From: Streptomyces oryzae
GTDB taxonomy: Bacteria; Actinomycetota; Actinomycetes; Streptomycetales; Streptomycetaceae
Length of the DNA: 64,000 nucleotides
Assembly (NCBI RefSeq): GCF_017676365.1
Contig: NZ_JADKMA010000005.1
Location: forward strand, 29,628-93,627
Direction of reading: 5' to 3'
Program-made: the position numbers and the translations under genes
Part shown: piece after piece, positions 24,893 to 33,682 of the stretch
How the letters are laid out: each line of letters begins with the position of its first letter
Numbering within the stretch: position 1 is the stretch's first letter
Notes under the pieces: model-generated
What the model saw: the letters and a program-made list of their open reading frames with translations, nothing else
Database searches by the model: none
Told to the model about the DNA's origin: nothing

Positions 24893-25672
24893 CTAGTGCC
24901 GTACCGCGGCCCTGCGCCGCGTCACCCACAGTGCTCCGCCGACTCCGGCCAGCAGCACGGTGCCGCCGAGGGTGCCGAGGGCGACCGCGGAATCGGCCGG
25001 GCCGGTCTTGGGCAGCCCACCGCCGCTGGGCGCTGCCTGGCTGCCGCCGGACGCCGCCGCGCCGCCGGACGCGTCACCGCCGCCGCTCGCAGCACCGCCG
25101 GTGCCGCCGGTGTCGCCGCCCGAACCGCCGCTGCCGCCCGCCGCCGTCACATCGAGGGTGAGGGAGGGCTTGGGGTTGTTCTTCGGGTTGCAGGTGGTGG
25201 TCGTGCCCAGCGCCTTGATGGTGAGGGTGCTGGCGGTGAAGGTGACCTTGCCGCTCTTCTTCGGTGTGTAGGTCCCGGTCAGGTCCGGGATCTTGATCGG
25301 GGTGTTGGCCGGGATGGCCTTGTCGTTGCCCGGCCCGCTCACGGACACATCGCCGGTCTCGGCGCCGCCCAGCTTGATCTTGGCGCTGGGCTTCATCGCA
25401 CCCTTGCCGAGCTCCACGGGGCTGGAGGAGACGCCCTTCTCGAACGACATGGTGAGCTTGTAACCGCTGCCGTCCTTGGTGGACTTGATGTCGATGGGCG
25501 AGACCGCGCTCTTGTCCCCGATGGGGGTCTTGCACTGGTAGTCGACGTCGACCGTCGTGGCGCTCGCCGCGGGGGCCGACAGCAGAACTGCCGAGCCGGC
25601 GAGGGCTGTTGCCGCCGCTGTGGCGGCGGCCGTGCGACGTTTCTTGCTGTGGCGTTTCTTGCTGTGGGACAC
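24893..25672 (-). CDS. LPXTG-type cell-wall-anchored protein
   Basis: 259 aa, GTG start with AAGGGGGAA upstream. Lys-rich N-terminus (SKKRHSKKRR) and signal peptide ending in SAPAASA. The body (about 40-175) is an Ig-like beta domain with DVDYQCKTP and TTTTCNPKN, a likely disulfide. A Gly/Ser/Ala linker leads to GGGLPKTGPADSA, with the sortase motif LPKTG at about 220-224, a membrane helix and a TRRRAAVRH basic end. Substrate for a class A or E sortase, which is not in this window. First gene of the three-gene operon. Confidence 0.88.
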   Translation of the reverse strand: MSHSKKRHSKKRRTAAATAAATALAGSAVLLSAPAASATTVDVDYQCKTPIGDKSAVSPIDIKSTKDGSGYKLTMSFEKGVSSSPVELGKGAMKPSAKIKLGGAETGDVSVSGPGNDKAIPANTPIKIPDLTGTYTPKKSGKVTFTASTLTIKALGTTTTCNPKNNPKPSLTLDVTAAGGSGGSGGDTGGTGGAASGGGDASGGAAASGGSQAAPSGGGLPKTGPADSAVALGTLGGTVLLAGVGGALWVTRRRAAVRH

Positions 25673-25783
25673 GGGGGTTCCCCCTTCATCCGGACTCGCA
25701 AGTTACTGACGACACATCAGATTTGCGCCGACAGTAGCCCCAGCCCCTTGGAGAGGGAAGAGCATCTGCGCGGTGAAGTGGCT

Positions 25784-25905
25784 GCGCCCCGCAGGGGCGC
25801 GGGGAACTGCTCCCCCAAGCTCTTCGAGCAGGGGGTGCCCCCACCGGCCACGAACTTCCCGCAGCCTGCGACGGGCAAAAAGGGGCAACCCCTGCCCAGT
25901 GAGAG
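25784..25905. repeat. Streptomyces intergenic repeat with a second repeat nested inside
   Basis: Starts GCGCCCCGCAGGGGCGCGGG and ends with CCCGCAGCCTGCGACGG...AAAA, the same two ends as the element at 38481. Between them, 25811-25844 carry CTCCCCCAAGC...GGGGGTGCCCCCA, a different repeat family also seen in the thiolase gene (46885-46920). The remaining 25673-25934 sequence shows no gene. Confidence 0.75.
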
Positions 25906-25934
25906 CCGCCGCTCAGCAAGACCGCCGAGCAGGG

Positions 25935-26549
25935 TCAGTGCGGAGCCGCAAGTTCGGCCCACACCGTCTTCCCGGGACCCTCCGGGTTGCGTACGACACC
26001 CCAGTCCAGGCACAGCCGCTGGACGATGAACATCCCGTGCCCGCCGGGCCGCCCTGCGCGGTGCGGGGTGCGCGGGGAGGGGGAGCCGCTGCCCAGGTCG
26101 ACGATCTCCAGGCGCAGCACCTTCGAGGTGGCGCCGACCCGCAGCTCCTCGGGGCCGTTGGCGTGCAGGCACGCGTTGGTGACCAGCTCCGAGACGACGA
26201 GCAGCACATCCTCCGCCGCAGCGCGCTGATCGGCGGTGGCGGCGGGCAGCCAGCCCCAGTCCTGGAGGGCCCGGCGGGTGAAGTCCCTGGCACGCGGCAC
26301 GGCACCGCTGGCACCGACCAGCCGCAGCCTGCGGACCTGCCGCATCGGCCGGCCCGGCTGGCGTGCGGCCCCCACGGCGGCCGAGGCCGCACTCTCCGCA
26401 GCGGTCCCCATGGCGCCGCTCCCCCCTTCGGGCTCGGGTTCGGGAGTGGAGGCGCCCCCGGCCGCAGCACACCCCGGGCCCGCGGTCGCCGGAGTGCCCT
26501 CGGGCTCCGGACCGCGGTCGCCCGCCGGTTGCGGCCGGGTGGTGCTCAT
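25935..26549 (-). CDS. Anti-sigma factor serine kinase, RsbW/SpoIIAB-like
   Basis: 204 aa. A low-complexity Pro/Gly/Ala N-terminus (1-65) precedes a GHKL ATPase domain: N box AAEDVLLVVSELVTNACLHA (Asn coordinates Mg-ATP), G1 LEIVDLGSGSPSP and G2 GGHGMFIVQRLCLDWGV. In partner switching it binds the sigma factor and phosphorylates a STAS antagonist. The STAS gene is the upstream neighbour on the same strand and the sigma gene is divergent beyond it. From memory this matches the PrsI/ArsI/SigI set of S. coelicolor; that identity is inference. Confidence 0.88.
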   Translation of the reverse strand: MSTTRPQPAGDRGPEPEGTPATAGPGCAAAGGASTPEPEPEGGSGAMGTAAESAASAAVGAARQPGRPMRQVRRLRLVGASGAVPRARDFTRRALQDWGWLPAATADQRAAAEDVLLVVSELVTNACLHANGPEELRVGATSKVLRLEIVDLGSGSPSPRTPHRAGRPGGHGMFIVQRLCLDWGVVRNPEGPGKTVWAELAAPH

Positions 26550-26727
26550 CAGTGGTTCACCTCACCGATCACCGGTTACGTTTCGCCGTCCCGCGCGGCC
26601 CCGCGTTCGACGAGACCTTGACGCGCTGTACACGAATGCCTGACAGATTCGAAGGACTCCTGCCCGGACCCACCGTGAGAACACTTACGGATTCAGCCGG
26701 ACCTGTGTGATGCGCGTAACGCCCTGG

Positions 26728-27126
26728 TTACGCCTCTGGTCGCTCTTCCGCGCCCGGGGCCGTGCCGAGCGCCGAGTCGAGATCGTCGTGCACGGTGAAG
26801 ACCGCGCTGGCGCCGGTGATCTCGAAGACGCGCGCGACCACGGGGAGCATCCCCGCCAGATGGACGCCGCCGCCGGCCTCCTCCGCCTTCAGGCGGGCGC
26901 CGAGCAGCACGTTCAACCCCGTCGAGTCGCAGAACTCGAGCCGCGAGCAGTCCACGACGAGGCGGCTGTAGCCCTCCTCGACACTGCGCTCCAGCGGCTC
27001 GCGCAACAGCTCCGCGGTGTGGTGATCGAGCTCACCCTCGGGGGTCACCACGGCACTGATTCCCTCGTGCCGTACCTCGACCGTCAGCCGGCCCTGGCTC
27101 GTGCTGCCGGGCATCCCGCGGTCCAT
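26728..27126 (-). CDS. STAS-domain anti-sigma-factor antagonist, RsbV/SpoIIAA-like
   Basis: 132 aa from ATG 27126, chosen over GTG 27132 because GAAGGGG sits 5 nt from it. STAS fold with the phosphorylation loop VVDCSRLEFCDSTGLNVLLG; Ser68 of DSTG is the expected kinase target. In its unphosphorylated form it binds the anti-sigma kinase and releases the sigma factor. It lies between the kinase gene (180 bp downstream) and the divergent sigma gene, so the three genes form one regulatory module sharing the 27127-27386 promoter region. Confidence 0.9.
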   Translation of the reverse strand: MDRGMPGSTSQGRLTVEVRHEGISAVVTPEGELDHHTAELLREPLERSVEEGYSRLVVDCSRLEFCDSTGLNVLLGARLKAEEAGGGVHLAGMLPVVARVFEITGASAVFTVHDDLDSALGTAPGAEERPEA

Positions 27127-27386
27127 GCACACCCCTTCTGTTTCGCGTGAGGGCCTTCACTGCTTCCCCCGTCGAGCGGTTCGAACCCTACGCCTTCACG
27201 GCCCTCACCGGTAGCCGAACATTGGACAGATGGGTCACATATGGACAAATGGAGCTTGCCCTTGCTGTGCAGGAGCAGGTAGGTCTAGTAGGGATACCGA
27301 ACCACGTCGGCTCTGGAGGCGCCGCACCCCGTAGTGCACGTCACGGCTTCGGCAGCCATATGCCGAGAAAACCATGGAGGACAGCC

Positions 27387-28397
27387 ATGTCACCCCGGCT
27401 CGACAACGGGATATCCGACCCCGCGGACACGCAGGTCGCGACCGTTCCCGCCGTTCCGGAGCAGCACAGCACGGACCGGCTGCCGGATTCCCAGTCCCTG
27501 ACCCCCGAAGCGCTCACCGATCGGACCGAAGCGCTCACCGAGCAGGCGAGCGCCGACCAGATCGCGGAAGCGGTGGAAGCCGACCTCTTCGACCAGCTTC
27601 AGCTTCCTGAGATCCCACCCTACGAAGAGGTCGGGCCGCTGGATGCGCGGGCCCTGTCCAAGACGCTGTTCGAGCGGCTGGAGAACCTCGAAGAGGGCAC
27701 CCACGAGTACGCGTACGTACGCAACACCCTGGTCGAACTCAACCTCGCGCTGGTGAAGTTCGCGGCCTCCCGGTTCCGCTCGCGCAGCGAGCCCATGGAG
27801 GACATCGTCCAGGTCGGCACCATCGGCCTCATCAAGGCGATCGACCGCTTCGAGCTGAACCGCGGCGTGGAGTTCCCCACCTTCGCGATGCCGACCATCG
27901 TCGGCGAGATCAAGCGTTTCTTCCGCGACACGTCCTGGTCGGTGCGGGTACCCCGGCGCCTCCAGGAGCTGCGGCTCGACCTGGCCAAGGCGGGCGACGA
28001 ACTCGCCCAGAAGCTGGACCGGGCGCCGACGGCCGAAGAGCTGGCCGAGCGGCTCAAGATCTCCGCAGAGGAGGTCATCGAAGGCATGGCAGCGAGCAAC
28101 GCCTACACCGCCAGCTCGCTGGACGCGCAGCCCGAGGAGGACGACACCGAGGGCGCGCTGGCCGACCGCATCGGCTACGAGGACCACGGCCTCGAGGGCA
28201 TCGAGTACGTCGAGTCGCTCAAGCCGCTGATCGCCGAACTCCCCGCGCGGGACCGCAGAATCCTCTCGCTGCGCTTCGTGGCGAACATGACCCAGTCGGA
28301 GATCGGTGAGGAGCTCGGCATCTCCCAGATGCATGTCTCCCGCCTCCTCTCCCGCACCCTGGGCAAGCTCCGCAAGGGGCTGATGATCGAGGAGTGA
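27387..28397 (+). CDS. RNA polymerase sigma factor, SigB/SigF/SigG class (group 3)
   Basis: 336 aa from ATG 27387 (GGAGG at 27377-27381). Acidic, Thr/Glu-rich N-terminal extension of about 95 residues, longer than in Bacillus SigB. Region 2: LVELNLALVKFAASRF and EDIVQVGTIGLIKAIDRFE...FPTFAMPTIVGEIKRFFRD. Region 3: RLQELRLDLAKAGDELAQKL. Region 4: LPARDRRILSLRFVANMTQSEIGEELGISQMHVSRLLSR. It directs RNA polymerase to stress or development promoters and should be held inactive by the adjacent kinase. Followed by a strong terminator. Probably the SigI orthologue, on remembered synteny. Confidence 0.93.
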   Translation: MSPRLDNGISDPADTQVATVPAVPEQHSTDRLPDSQSLTPEALTDRTEALTEQASADQIAEAVEADLFDQLQLPEIPPYEEVGPLDARALSKTLFERLENLEEGTHEYAYVRNTLVELNLALVKFAASRFRSRSEPMEDIVQVGTIGLIKAIDRFELNRGVEFPTFAMPTIVGEIKRFFRDTSWSVRVPRRLQELRLDLAKAGDELAQKLDRAPTAEELAERLKISAEEVIEGMAASNAYTASSLDAQPEEDDTEGALADRIGYEDHGLEGIEYVESLKPLIAELPARDRRILSLRFVANMTQSEIGEELGISQMHVSRLLSRTLGKLRKGLMIEE

Positions 28398-28441
28398 CAC
28401 GGGGTGCCGCCCCCGTGCGGTGCGGCAACTCCGCGTGCTGA

Positions 28442-28477
28442 GGGCCCGGCCGGACAACGGACAGTCCGGCCGGGCCC
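28442..28477. terminator. Strong terminator after the sigma gene
   Basis: Perfect 14-bp arms (GGGCCCGGCCGGAC at 28442-28455 and its complement at 28464-28477), 8-nt loop, then CCCTGTTTT. It separates the sigma gene from the convergent MarR gene. Confidence 0.92.
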
Positions 28478-28521
28478 CCTGTTTTCGCGGGTCTCCATAT
28501 GTACGGCATATGCGGCCCCGG

Positions 28522-28968
28522 TCAGTCCGTCGGCCGGTCGCGCAGCGCCTCGTCCAGTATCCGTTCGAGCACCGAAAGGTCCTGGGGCGGGAGGCCGCGC
28601 AGTGCCGGTGGTGGGGTGTCGCTGATCCGCGCCATCTCGGCTGCGGCGCGCACCCCTTCCTCGGTGACCTCGACCAGTTTGGAGCGGCGGTCGGCCGGGT
28701 TCGGCTCGCGGGTCACCAGGCCGCGCTGGACCAGATACTCGACGGTGAGCGTGGTGTGCGGAGCGTCGGCGAACAGCCCCGCGGCCAGCGCGCTGAGCGT
28801 CAGCGGGCCCTTCTCGGCGACGTGGCGCAGCGCCTTGGCGCGGAAGAAGCTCATACCGAGCGCCTCGGTCACCCGGGCGCGGACGTCCGCGGCCTCCAGG
28901 ACGAGGGTCCGCATATCGCGCCAGACGCGGACGGCCGCCTCGTTGTCGGCCCCCTCCCCCGTGCTCAT
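28522..28968 (-). CDS. MarR-family transcriptional regulator
   Basis: 148 aa from ATG 28968, which overlaps the MFS stop (ATGA). Winged helix with LTLSALAAGLFADAPHTTLTVEYLVQRGLVTREPNPADRRSKLVEVTEEG, where DRRSK forms the wing. Probably a repressor that responds to the drug or aromatic compound exported by the MFS pump encoded just upstream in the same operon. The two TTGTA-N4-TACAA palindromes at the operon promoter are its likely binding sites, giving autoregulation. Confidence 0.9.
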   Translation of the reverse strand: MSTGEGADNEAAVRVWRDMRTLVLEAADVRARVTEALGMSFFRAKALRHVAEKGPLTLSALAAGLFADAPHTTLTVEYLVQRGLVTREPNPADRRSKLVEVTEEGVRAAAEMARISDTPPPALRGLPPQDLSVLERILDEALRDRPTD

Positions 28969-30470
28969 CCCGCCGCCGTCCCGCTGTTGCTGCGCTCCGC
29001 GGCCTGGTGGCGCGTCAGTTCGCCGCTCTCGTCCAGCAGATGAGCCGCGCGCTGTGCCGTCGCCCGGGCCCAGCGGCCGGTGGTGAGGACGCCGAGGAGG
29101 AGAACGGCAAGGCCGCATGCGGAGATGATCCACCAGGCCGTACGCTCCGCGTCCTGGAACCCGGCGGCGTCGTGGACGCCCCCGGCTCCGCCCGTGCCGA
29201 CGCCGCCCGCCGCCATCACGGCGCCGATGACGGCCACGCCCAGGGACGAGCCCACCTGCCTGCTGGTGGAGGCCACGGCTGCGGCGACGCCTGCCTGGGC
29301 GCGCGGCATGCCGGAGACGGCGGTGTTGGTGATGGGCGCGTTGACCAGACCGAAGCCGACGCCGAAGAGTACGTACCCGGCGAAGAGCACCCACAGCGAG
29401 ACATCGGCCGACGTGGTACGGGCCAGCAGCACGCCCGCCGCCGCCGTCCCCGCACCCGCGACCAGCAGCGGCAGCCGCGGCCCCCGGGTGCCCACCAGGC
29501 GGCCGGACAGCGGCGCGCAGACCAGCGTCATCGCGGCCATCGGCAGCATGCACAGCCCCGTCCGCAGCGCGCTCATGCCGCGCACTTCCTGGAGGTAGAG
29601 GGAGGTCACGAAGAGGAAGCCGCCCAGTGCGGCGAAGGCGCACACCGCCGTGAGGGTCGCACCCGAGAACGGGACGCTTCGGAAGAAGCGCGGGTCGATG
29701 AGGGGTTCGGCACGGCGTGACTCGTACACGGGCAGGGCCACCAGGCAGGCGAGCGCGGCGGTCAGGCAGCCGAGCACCAGCGGCGAGGTGAACCCGCTGT
29801 GCGGGCTCTCGATGATGCCGTAGGTGAGGGAGCCGAGCAGCCCGGCCATCAGCAACTGGCCCACCGGGTCCACCCGACGGGCCCTGGGCGCACGGGACTC
29901 GGGGACGAACAGCGTGGTCAGCAGCAGCGCGGCCAGACCGACGGGCACGTTCACCCAGAAGATGGCCTGCCAGCCGCTCGCATCGACCAGCAGCCCGCCC
30001 AGCAGCGGTCCTGCCGCCATGCTTATGCCGACGACGCCGCCCCACACCCCTATCGCGCGGGCCCGCTCGCGGGGCTCGGTGAAGGTGTTGGTGATGATCG
30101 ACATCGCGACGGGGTTGAGCATCGAGCCGCCCACCGCCTGCAGGGCGCGGGCCGCCACCAGCCAGCCGAGGCCCGGCGCAAGGCTGCACAGCAGCGACCC
30201 CGCGACGAACAGCGTCAGCCCCCAGCGGAAGACCCTTCTGCGGCCCAGCCGGTCGGCCGTGGAGCCGGAGAGCATCAACAGGGCCGCCAGCACCAGGGCG
30301 TAGGCGTCGACCACCCACTGCAGGCCCGACACCGAGGCATCGAAGTCGGCACGGATGTCGGGCAGCGCCACGTTGAGAGCCGTCGTGTCCAGGCTGACGA
30401 TCAGCAGCGACATGCAGCAGATCGCCAGCACCAGCATCCGGCGGCGTGGCGCGAGCGTGGTGTCGGTCAA
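28965..30470 (-). CDS. MFS drug efflux transporter, DHA2 (14-TM) family
   Basis: About 501 aa from TTG 30470, supported by AGGAG in the preceding bases; an internal ATG (MLVLAICC) is possible. Helix 1 motif LDTTALNVALPDIRADF (motif D1 of DHA2 pumps), motif A in GSTADRLGRRRVFRWG, motif B RALQAVGGSMLNPVAMSII and motif C GVVGISMAAGPLLGGLLVD. Exports small hydrophobic compounds by proton antiport. Co-transcribed with the MarR gene (4-bp overlap) from a promoter with two tandem operators. Confidence 0.92.
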   Translation of the reverse strand: MTDTTLAPRRRMLVLAICCMSLLIVSLDTTALNVALPDIRADFDASVSGLQWVVDAYALVLAALLMLSGSTADRLGRRRVFRWGLTLFVAGSLLCSLAPGLGWLVAARALQAVGGSMLNPVAMSIITNTFTEPRERARAIGVWGGVVGISMAAGPLLGGLLVDASGWQAIFWVNVPVGLAALLLTTLFVPESRAPRARRVDPVGQLLMAGLLGSLTYGIIESPHSGFTSPLVLGCLTAALACLVALPVYESRRAEPLIDPRFFRSVPFSGATLTAVCAFAALGGFLFVTSLYLQEVRGMSALRTGLCMLPMAAMTLVCAPLSGRLVGTRGPRLPLLVAGAGTAAAGVLLARTTSADVSLWVLFAGYVLFGVGFGLVNAPITNTAVSGMPRAQAGVAAAVASTSRQVGSSLGVAVIGAVMAAGGVGTGGAGGVHDAAGFQDAERTAWWIISACGLAVLLLGVLTTGRWARATAQRAAHLLDESGELTRHQAAERSNSGTAAG

Positions 30471-30487
30471 AGAGGCTCCTGAACTGG

Positions 30488-30518
30488 TTGTACGGCTACA
30501 ACAGTTGTAACGGTACAA
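30488..30518. promoter_or_regulatory. Two tandem MarR operators
   Basis: TTGTA-CGGC-TACAA (30488-30501) and TTGTA-ACGG-TACAA (30505-30518): two perfect 5-bp-arm palindromes with centres 17 bp apart, located 17 bp upstream of the MFS start. The position fits repression of the MFS-MarR operon by its own MarR protein. Confidence 0.8.
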
Positions 30519-30668
30519 CCACACACCGACTACCGCACCGGGATTATCCGAAGGCCGCCTCAACCCCTGGTTGGACACCACAGTTGGAACTTGCACGGGA
30601 TTCGCCGCGGCCTGCGGCTTTCTATCGTCCTGAGGGCTGGATGAGCTTCTGACAGTCCGGGGGACGAC

Positions 30669-31109
30669 ATGGTGCACAGCTGCCCGCAGGAGGCCGTCGA
30701 CCACCGCCCTGCCCTGTTCGCCCGCATCCAGAGCTTCATCTGGGAACACCTGGGCGACCCCGGGCTGTGCCCCGACACCGTCGCCGCCGCCCACCACATC
30801 TCCACCCGCAGTCTGCACCGGCTCTTCCAGAGCCAGGGCTGCACCGTCAGCTCCTGGATCCGCCGCCAGCGGCTGAACCGCGCCCGTCGCGATCTGGCCG
30901 ACCCGCGGCTAGGCGACCGCACCATCCAGTCCATCGCGGCCACTTGGGGCTTCCCCCGGGCCGCCGACTTCACCCGCGCCTTCCGTGCGGCCTACGGCAT
31001 CACCCCGCAGGATTTCCGCACCGAAGCCTTCACCCATCCGCGGAGCCCTCACCCCTGGCGCACGCCCTCCCGCCACACCGTAGCGACCAGGGGGACCCCC
31101 GGGCGGTAG
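30669..31109 (+). CDS. AraC-type DNA-binding domain protein lacking a sensor domain
   Basis: 146 aa, ATG preceded by GGGGGAC. It consists almost only of the double helix-turn-helix of AraC/XylS regulators: [35 protein letters not shown] and [29 protein letters not shown] (about 20-120). Typical homologues carry about 200 residues of effector-binding domain in front. No remnant of that domain is visible between 30521 and 30668, so this is either a genuine HTH-only protein or an old truncation. The C-terminal tail (61 bp) overlaps hutI on the other strand and is probably not functional sequence. Confidence 0.72.
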   Translation: MVHSCPQEAVDHRPALFARIQSFIWEHLGDPGLCPDTVAAAHHISTRSLHRLFQSQGCTVSSWIRRQRLNRARRDLADPRLGDRTIQSIAATWGFPRAADFTRAFRAAYGITPQDFRTEAFTHPRSPHPWRTPSRHTVATRGTPGR

Positions 31110-32239
31110 GAGAGGTGGACGTGGGAGGGGGCGTCCAGGAGGGCGAGGTCGGCGCGGGAGCCGGCGGTCAGCCGGCCGATGTCGGTACGGCGCAGCGCCT
31201 GGGCGCCGCCCGCCGTCGCCGACCACAGCGCCTCGTCCGGCGTCATCCCCATCTCCCGTACGGCGATGGCGATGCAGAACGGCATCGAGGAGGTGTACGA
31301 GGAGCCGGGGTTGCAGTCGGTGGACAGCGCCACCGTGACGCCCGCCTCCAGGAGGCGGCGGGCGCGAGGATAGACGGCGCGTGTGGAGAACTCGCAGCCG
31401 GGCAGCAGGGTGGCCACTGTGGCGCTGTTCGCCAGCGCGTCGATGTCCGCGTCCGTGAGGTGCGTGCAGTGGTCGGCCGACGCCGCGCCCACCTCCACCG
31501 CCAGTTGGACACCGGGGCCGTGGGTGAGCTGGTTGGCGTGCACCCGGGGGGTGAGGCCCTGGGCCTTGCCCGCGGTGAGGATGGTGCGCGACTGGTCCTC
31601 GTCGAAGGCGCCCTCCTCACAGAAGACGTCCACCCAGCGGGCGTACGGGGCGCACGCCTGCAGCATCTCGCCCGCGACCAGCGCGGTGTAGCCGTCGGGG
31701 TCCTCCGCGTACTCCGGCGGGACGATGTGGGCACCGAGGTAGGTGATCTCCTCCAGGCCCGACTCCGCGGCCAGCCGGAGCGCGCGGGACTCGTGCTCGG
31801 GCGAGAGCCCGTATCCCGACTTGGTCTCCACGGTGGTGGTGCCCTGCGCCAGCATCTCGCGCAAGTGCGCCTTCAGCGTGGCCGCCAGCTCGGCGTCCCC
31901 CGCCTCGCGGGTGGCGCGAACGGTGGTGCGGATGCCACCCGCCGTATAGGGGCGTCCGGACATCCGGGCGTTGAACTCCTGGGTGCGGTCGCCCGCGTAG
32001 AGCAGGTGCGAGTGGCTGTCGACGAAGCCCGGGATCGCGGCCCTGCCGCCCGCGTCGTACGTCTCGTCGGCCGCCGGCGCCCTGTCCGTCGGGCCCACCC
32101 ATGCCACCTTGCCGTCCTCGATGACGAGGGCTGCGTTCTCGATGAGGCCGAGCGGGCCTCCGTCGCCCTGGGCGGGGTCGTTGGTGACGAGGGACGCGAT
32201 GTTGGTGAGGGAGAGGGTGCGGGAGGTGGCTTGAGGCAT
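31049..32239 (-). CDS. hutI: Imidazolonepropionase
   Basis: 396 aa. Amidohydrolase fold with metal motif [19 protein letters not shown] (HxH), a [16 protein letters not shown] segment, [10 protein letters not shown] and [20 protein letters not shown]. It hydrolyses 4-imidazolone-5-propionate to N-formimino-L-glutamate, the third step of histidine degradation, in the cytoplasm. It is the last gene of the hut operon, 27 bp after hutF. Confidence 0.94.
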   Translation of the reverse strand: MPQATSRTLSLTNIASLVTNDPAQGDGGPLGLIENAALVIEDGKVAWVGPTDRAPAADETYDAGGRAAIPGFVDSHSHLLYAGDRTQEFNARMSGRPYTAGGIRTTVRATREAGDAELAATLKAHLREMLAQGTTTVETKSGYGLSPEHESRALRLAAESGLEEITYLGAHIVPPEYAEDPDGYTALVAGEMLQACAPYARWVDVFCEEGAFDEDQSRTILTAGKAQGLTPRVHANQLTHGPGVQLAVEVGAASADHCTHLTDADIDALANSATVATLLPGCEFSTRAVYPRARRLLEAGVTVALSTDCNPGSSYTSSMPFCIAIAVREMGMTPDEALWSATAGGAQALRRTDIGRLTAGSRADLALLDAPSHVHLSYRPGVPLVATVWREGVRQG

Positions 32240-32266
32240 GGGTCGGTTGTCCTTGTGGCTCGGGTG

Positions 32267-33682
32267 TCAGGGGCGGAGCGCTGCGATGGCCTCCGCCAGG
32301 GCCTCGGGTACGGAGTCGACACGGGTGTGGGCGCCGTCCCGCACCACATGCCGCCCGGCCACCACCGTGTGGCGGACGTCGGCGGCGGTGGCTGCGAACA
32401 CGGCCGTCTCGGCGCCCAGCCGCACCACGGGCCCGGCCGTACGGACCGAATCGAGCGCCACGGTGACGAAGTCGGCCGGCGCACCCGTCTCCAGGCGGCT
32501 CGCCTCGGGCCACCCCAGCGCGGCGTGCCCGCCCTCGGTGGCGGCCCGCAGCAGCTGCCCGGCGGTCCAGTGGCCCCGCGTACGGCTGGCGAGGCGCTCG
32601 TTGAGCTCCAGAGCGCGGGCTTCCTCGAACAGGTCGATGACGGCGTGGCTGTCGCTGCCCAGCGACAGCCCGGATCCGGCGCGGTCCAGCGCCGGGGCCG
32701 GGCCGATGCCGTCGGCCAGATCGCGTTCGGTGGTCGGGCACATGCACACCCCCGTGCCCGAGCCGCCCACCGCGCGGATGTCGTCCGTCGTCAGATGGGT
32801 GGCGTGGACGGCGGTGGTACGCGGGCCGAGTACGCCGTGCTCGGCCAGCAGCGCGGTCGGCGTCAGCCCGTGCACGCTCTCGCACGCCTCGTTCTCCGCG
32901 GTCTGCTCGGACAGATGGACGTGCAGCGGCGCCTTGCGCTGTTCGGCCCACTCGGCGACGGTGCGCAACTCCCGTGCGGGCACGGCCCGTACGGAGTGCA
33001 CGGCGGCGCCGACGCGTACGTGGTCACCGTCCGGGCGGAAGGCCGCGGCGCGTTCGGCCCACGCCTCGGCGGTGCCGTCGCTGAAGCGCAGCTGCTGCCG
33101 GGTGGGCGGCTCGCCGCGGCCCTTCCGTCCGATGCCGGAGGCGAGATAGGCGGTGTCCAGCAGGGTGATACGGATGCCCGCGTCCGCCGCCGCAGCGACC
33201 AGCGCGTGGCTCATCGCGTTGGGGTCGTCGTAGCGTTCACCGCCCGGAGCGTGGTGCAGATAGTGGAACTCACCCACACAGGTGATCCCGGCCAGCGCCA
33301 TCTCCGCGTACACGGCACGCGCCAGCGCGTAGTAGCTGTCCGGGGTGAGCAGCGACGCCGTCTGGTACATGGTGTCCCGCCACGTCCAGAAGGTGCCCGA
33401 GCCGACCTGCACGGTGCCGCGCAGCGCCCGGTGGAACGCGTGCGAGTGGGCGTTCGCCAGCCCGGGCAGCGTCAGCCCGCGCAGCGGGACAGCGCCGGGC
33501 GGCGGCGTCTGGACGCCGGTACGGATGGCGCCCAGCCGGCCCTGTGCGGTCACCTCCAGGACGACGTGCGGCTCGACGGTGCCGTTGAGCCAGGCGTTCT
33601 CGCACCAGTAGACCTTCTCGGCCGGGACACCGCCGGGATCGGGGCCTGTCGCGTTGGGGTTCGTCCTGGTCCTCGTGGTCAC
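32267..33682 (-). CDS. hutF: Formimidoylglutamate deiminase
   Basis: 471 aa, GTG start overlapping the previous stop (GTGA). Amidohydrolase family: YWCENAWLNGTVEPHVVLEV start, GLANAHSHAFHRALRGTVQ metal site (HxH), VHLSEQTAENEACE, and LGSDSHAVIDLFEEAR near the end, all characteristic of HutF. It deiminates N-formimino-L-glutamate to N-formyl-L-glutamate and ammonia, so this organism uses the five-step formylglutamate route instead of the formiminotransferase or HutG-formiminoglutamase routes. Confidence 0.93.
   Translation of the reverse strand: MTTRTRTNPNATGPDPGGVPAEKVYWCENAWLNGTVEPHVVLEVTAQGRLGAIRTGVQTPPPGAVPLRGLTLPGLANAHSHAFHRALRGTVQVGSGTFWTWRDTMYQTASLLTPDSYYALARAVYAEMALAGITCVGEFHYLHHAPGGERYDDPNAMSHALVAAAADAGIRITLLDTAYLASGIGRKGRGEPPTRQQLRFSDGTAEAWAERAAAFRPDGDHVRVGAAVHSVRAVPARELRTVAEWAEQRKAPLHVHLSEQTAENEACESVHGLTPTALLAEHGVLGPRTTAVHATHLTTDDIRAVGGSGTGVCMCPTTERDLADGIGPAPALDRAGSGLSLGSDSHAVIDLFEEARALELNERLASRTRGHWTAGQLLRAATEGGHAALGWPEASRLETGAPADFVTVALDSVRTAGPVVRLGAETAVFAATAADVRHTVVAGRHVVRDGAHTRVDSVPEALAEAIAALRP

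Noticed and set aside
27280..27300. A SigB-type autoregulatory promoter upstream of the sigma gene (GGGATAC)
   Set aside because: The -10-like GGGATA lacks a convincing GTTT-type -35 at the right distance, so it was not annotated.
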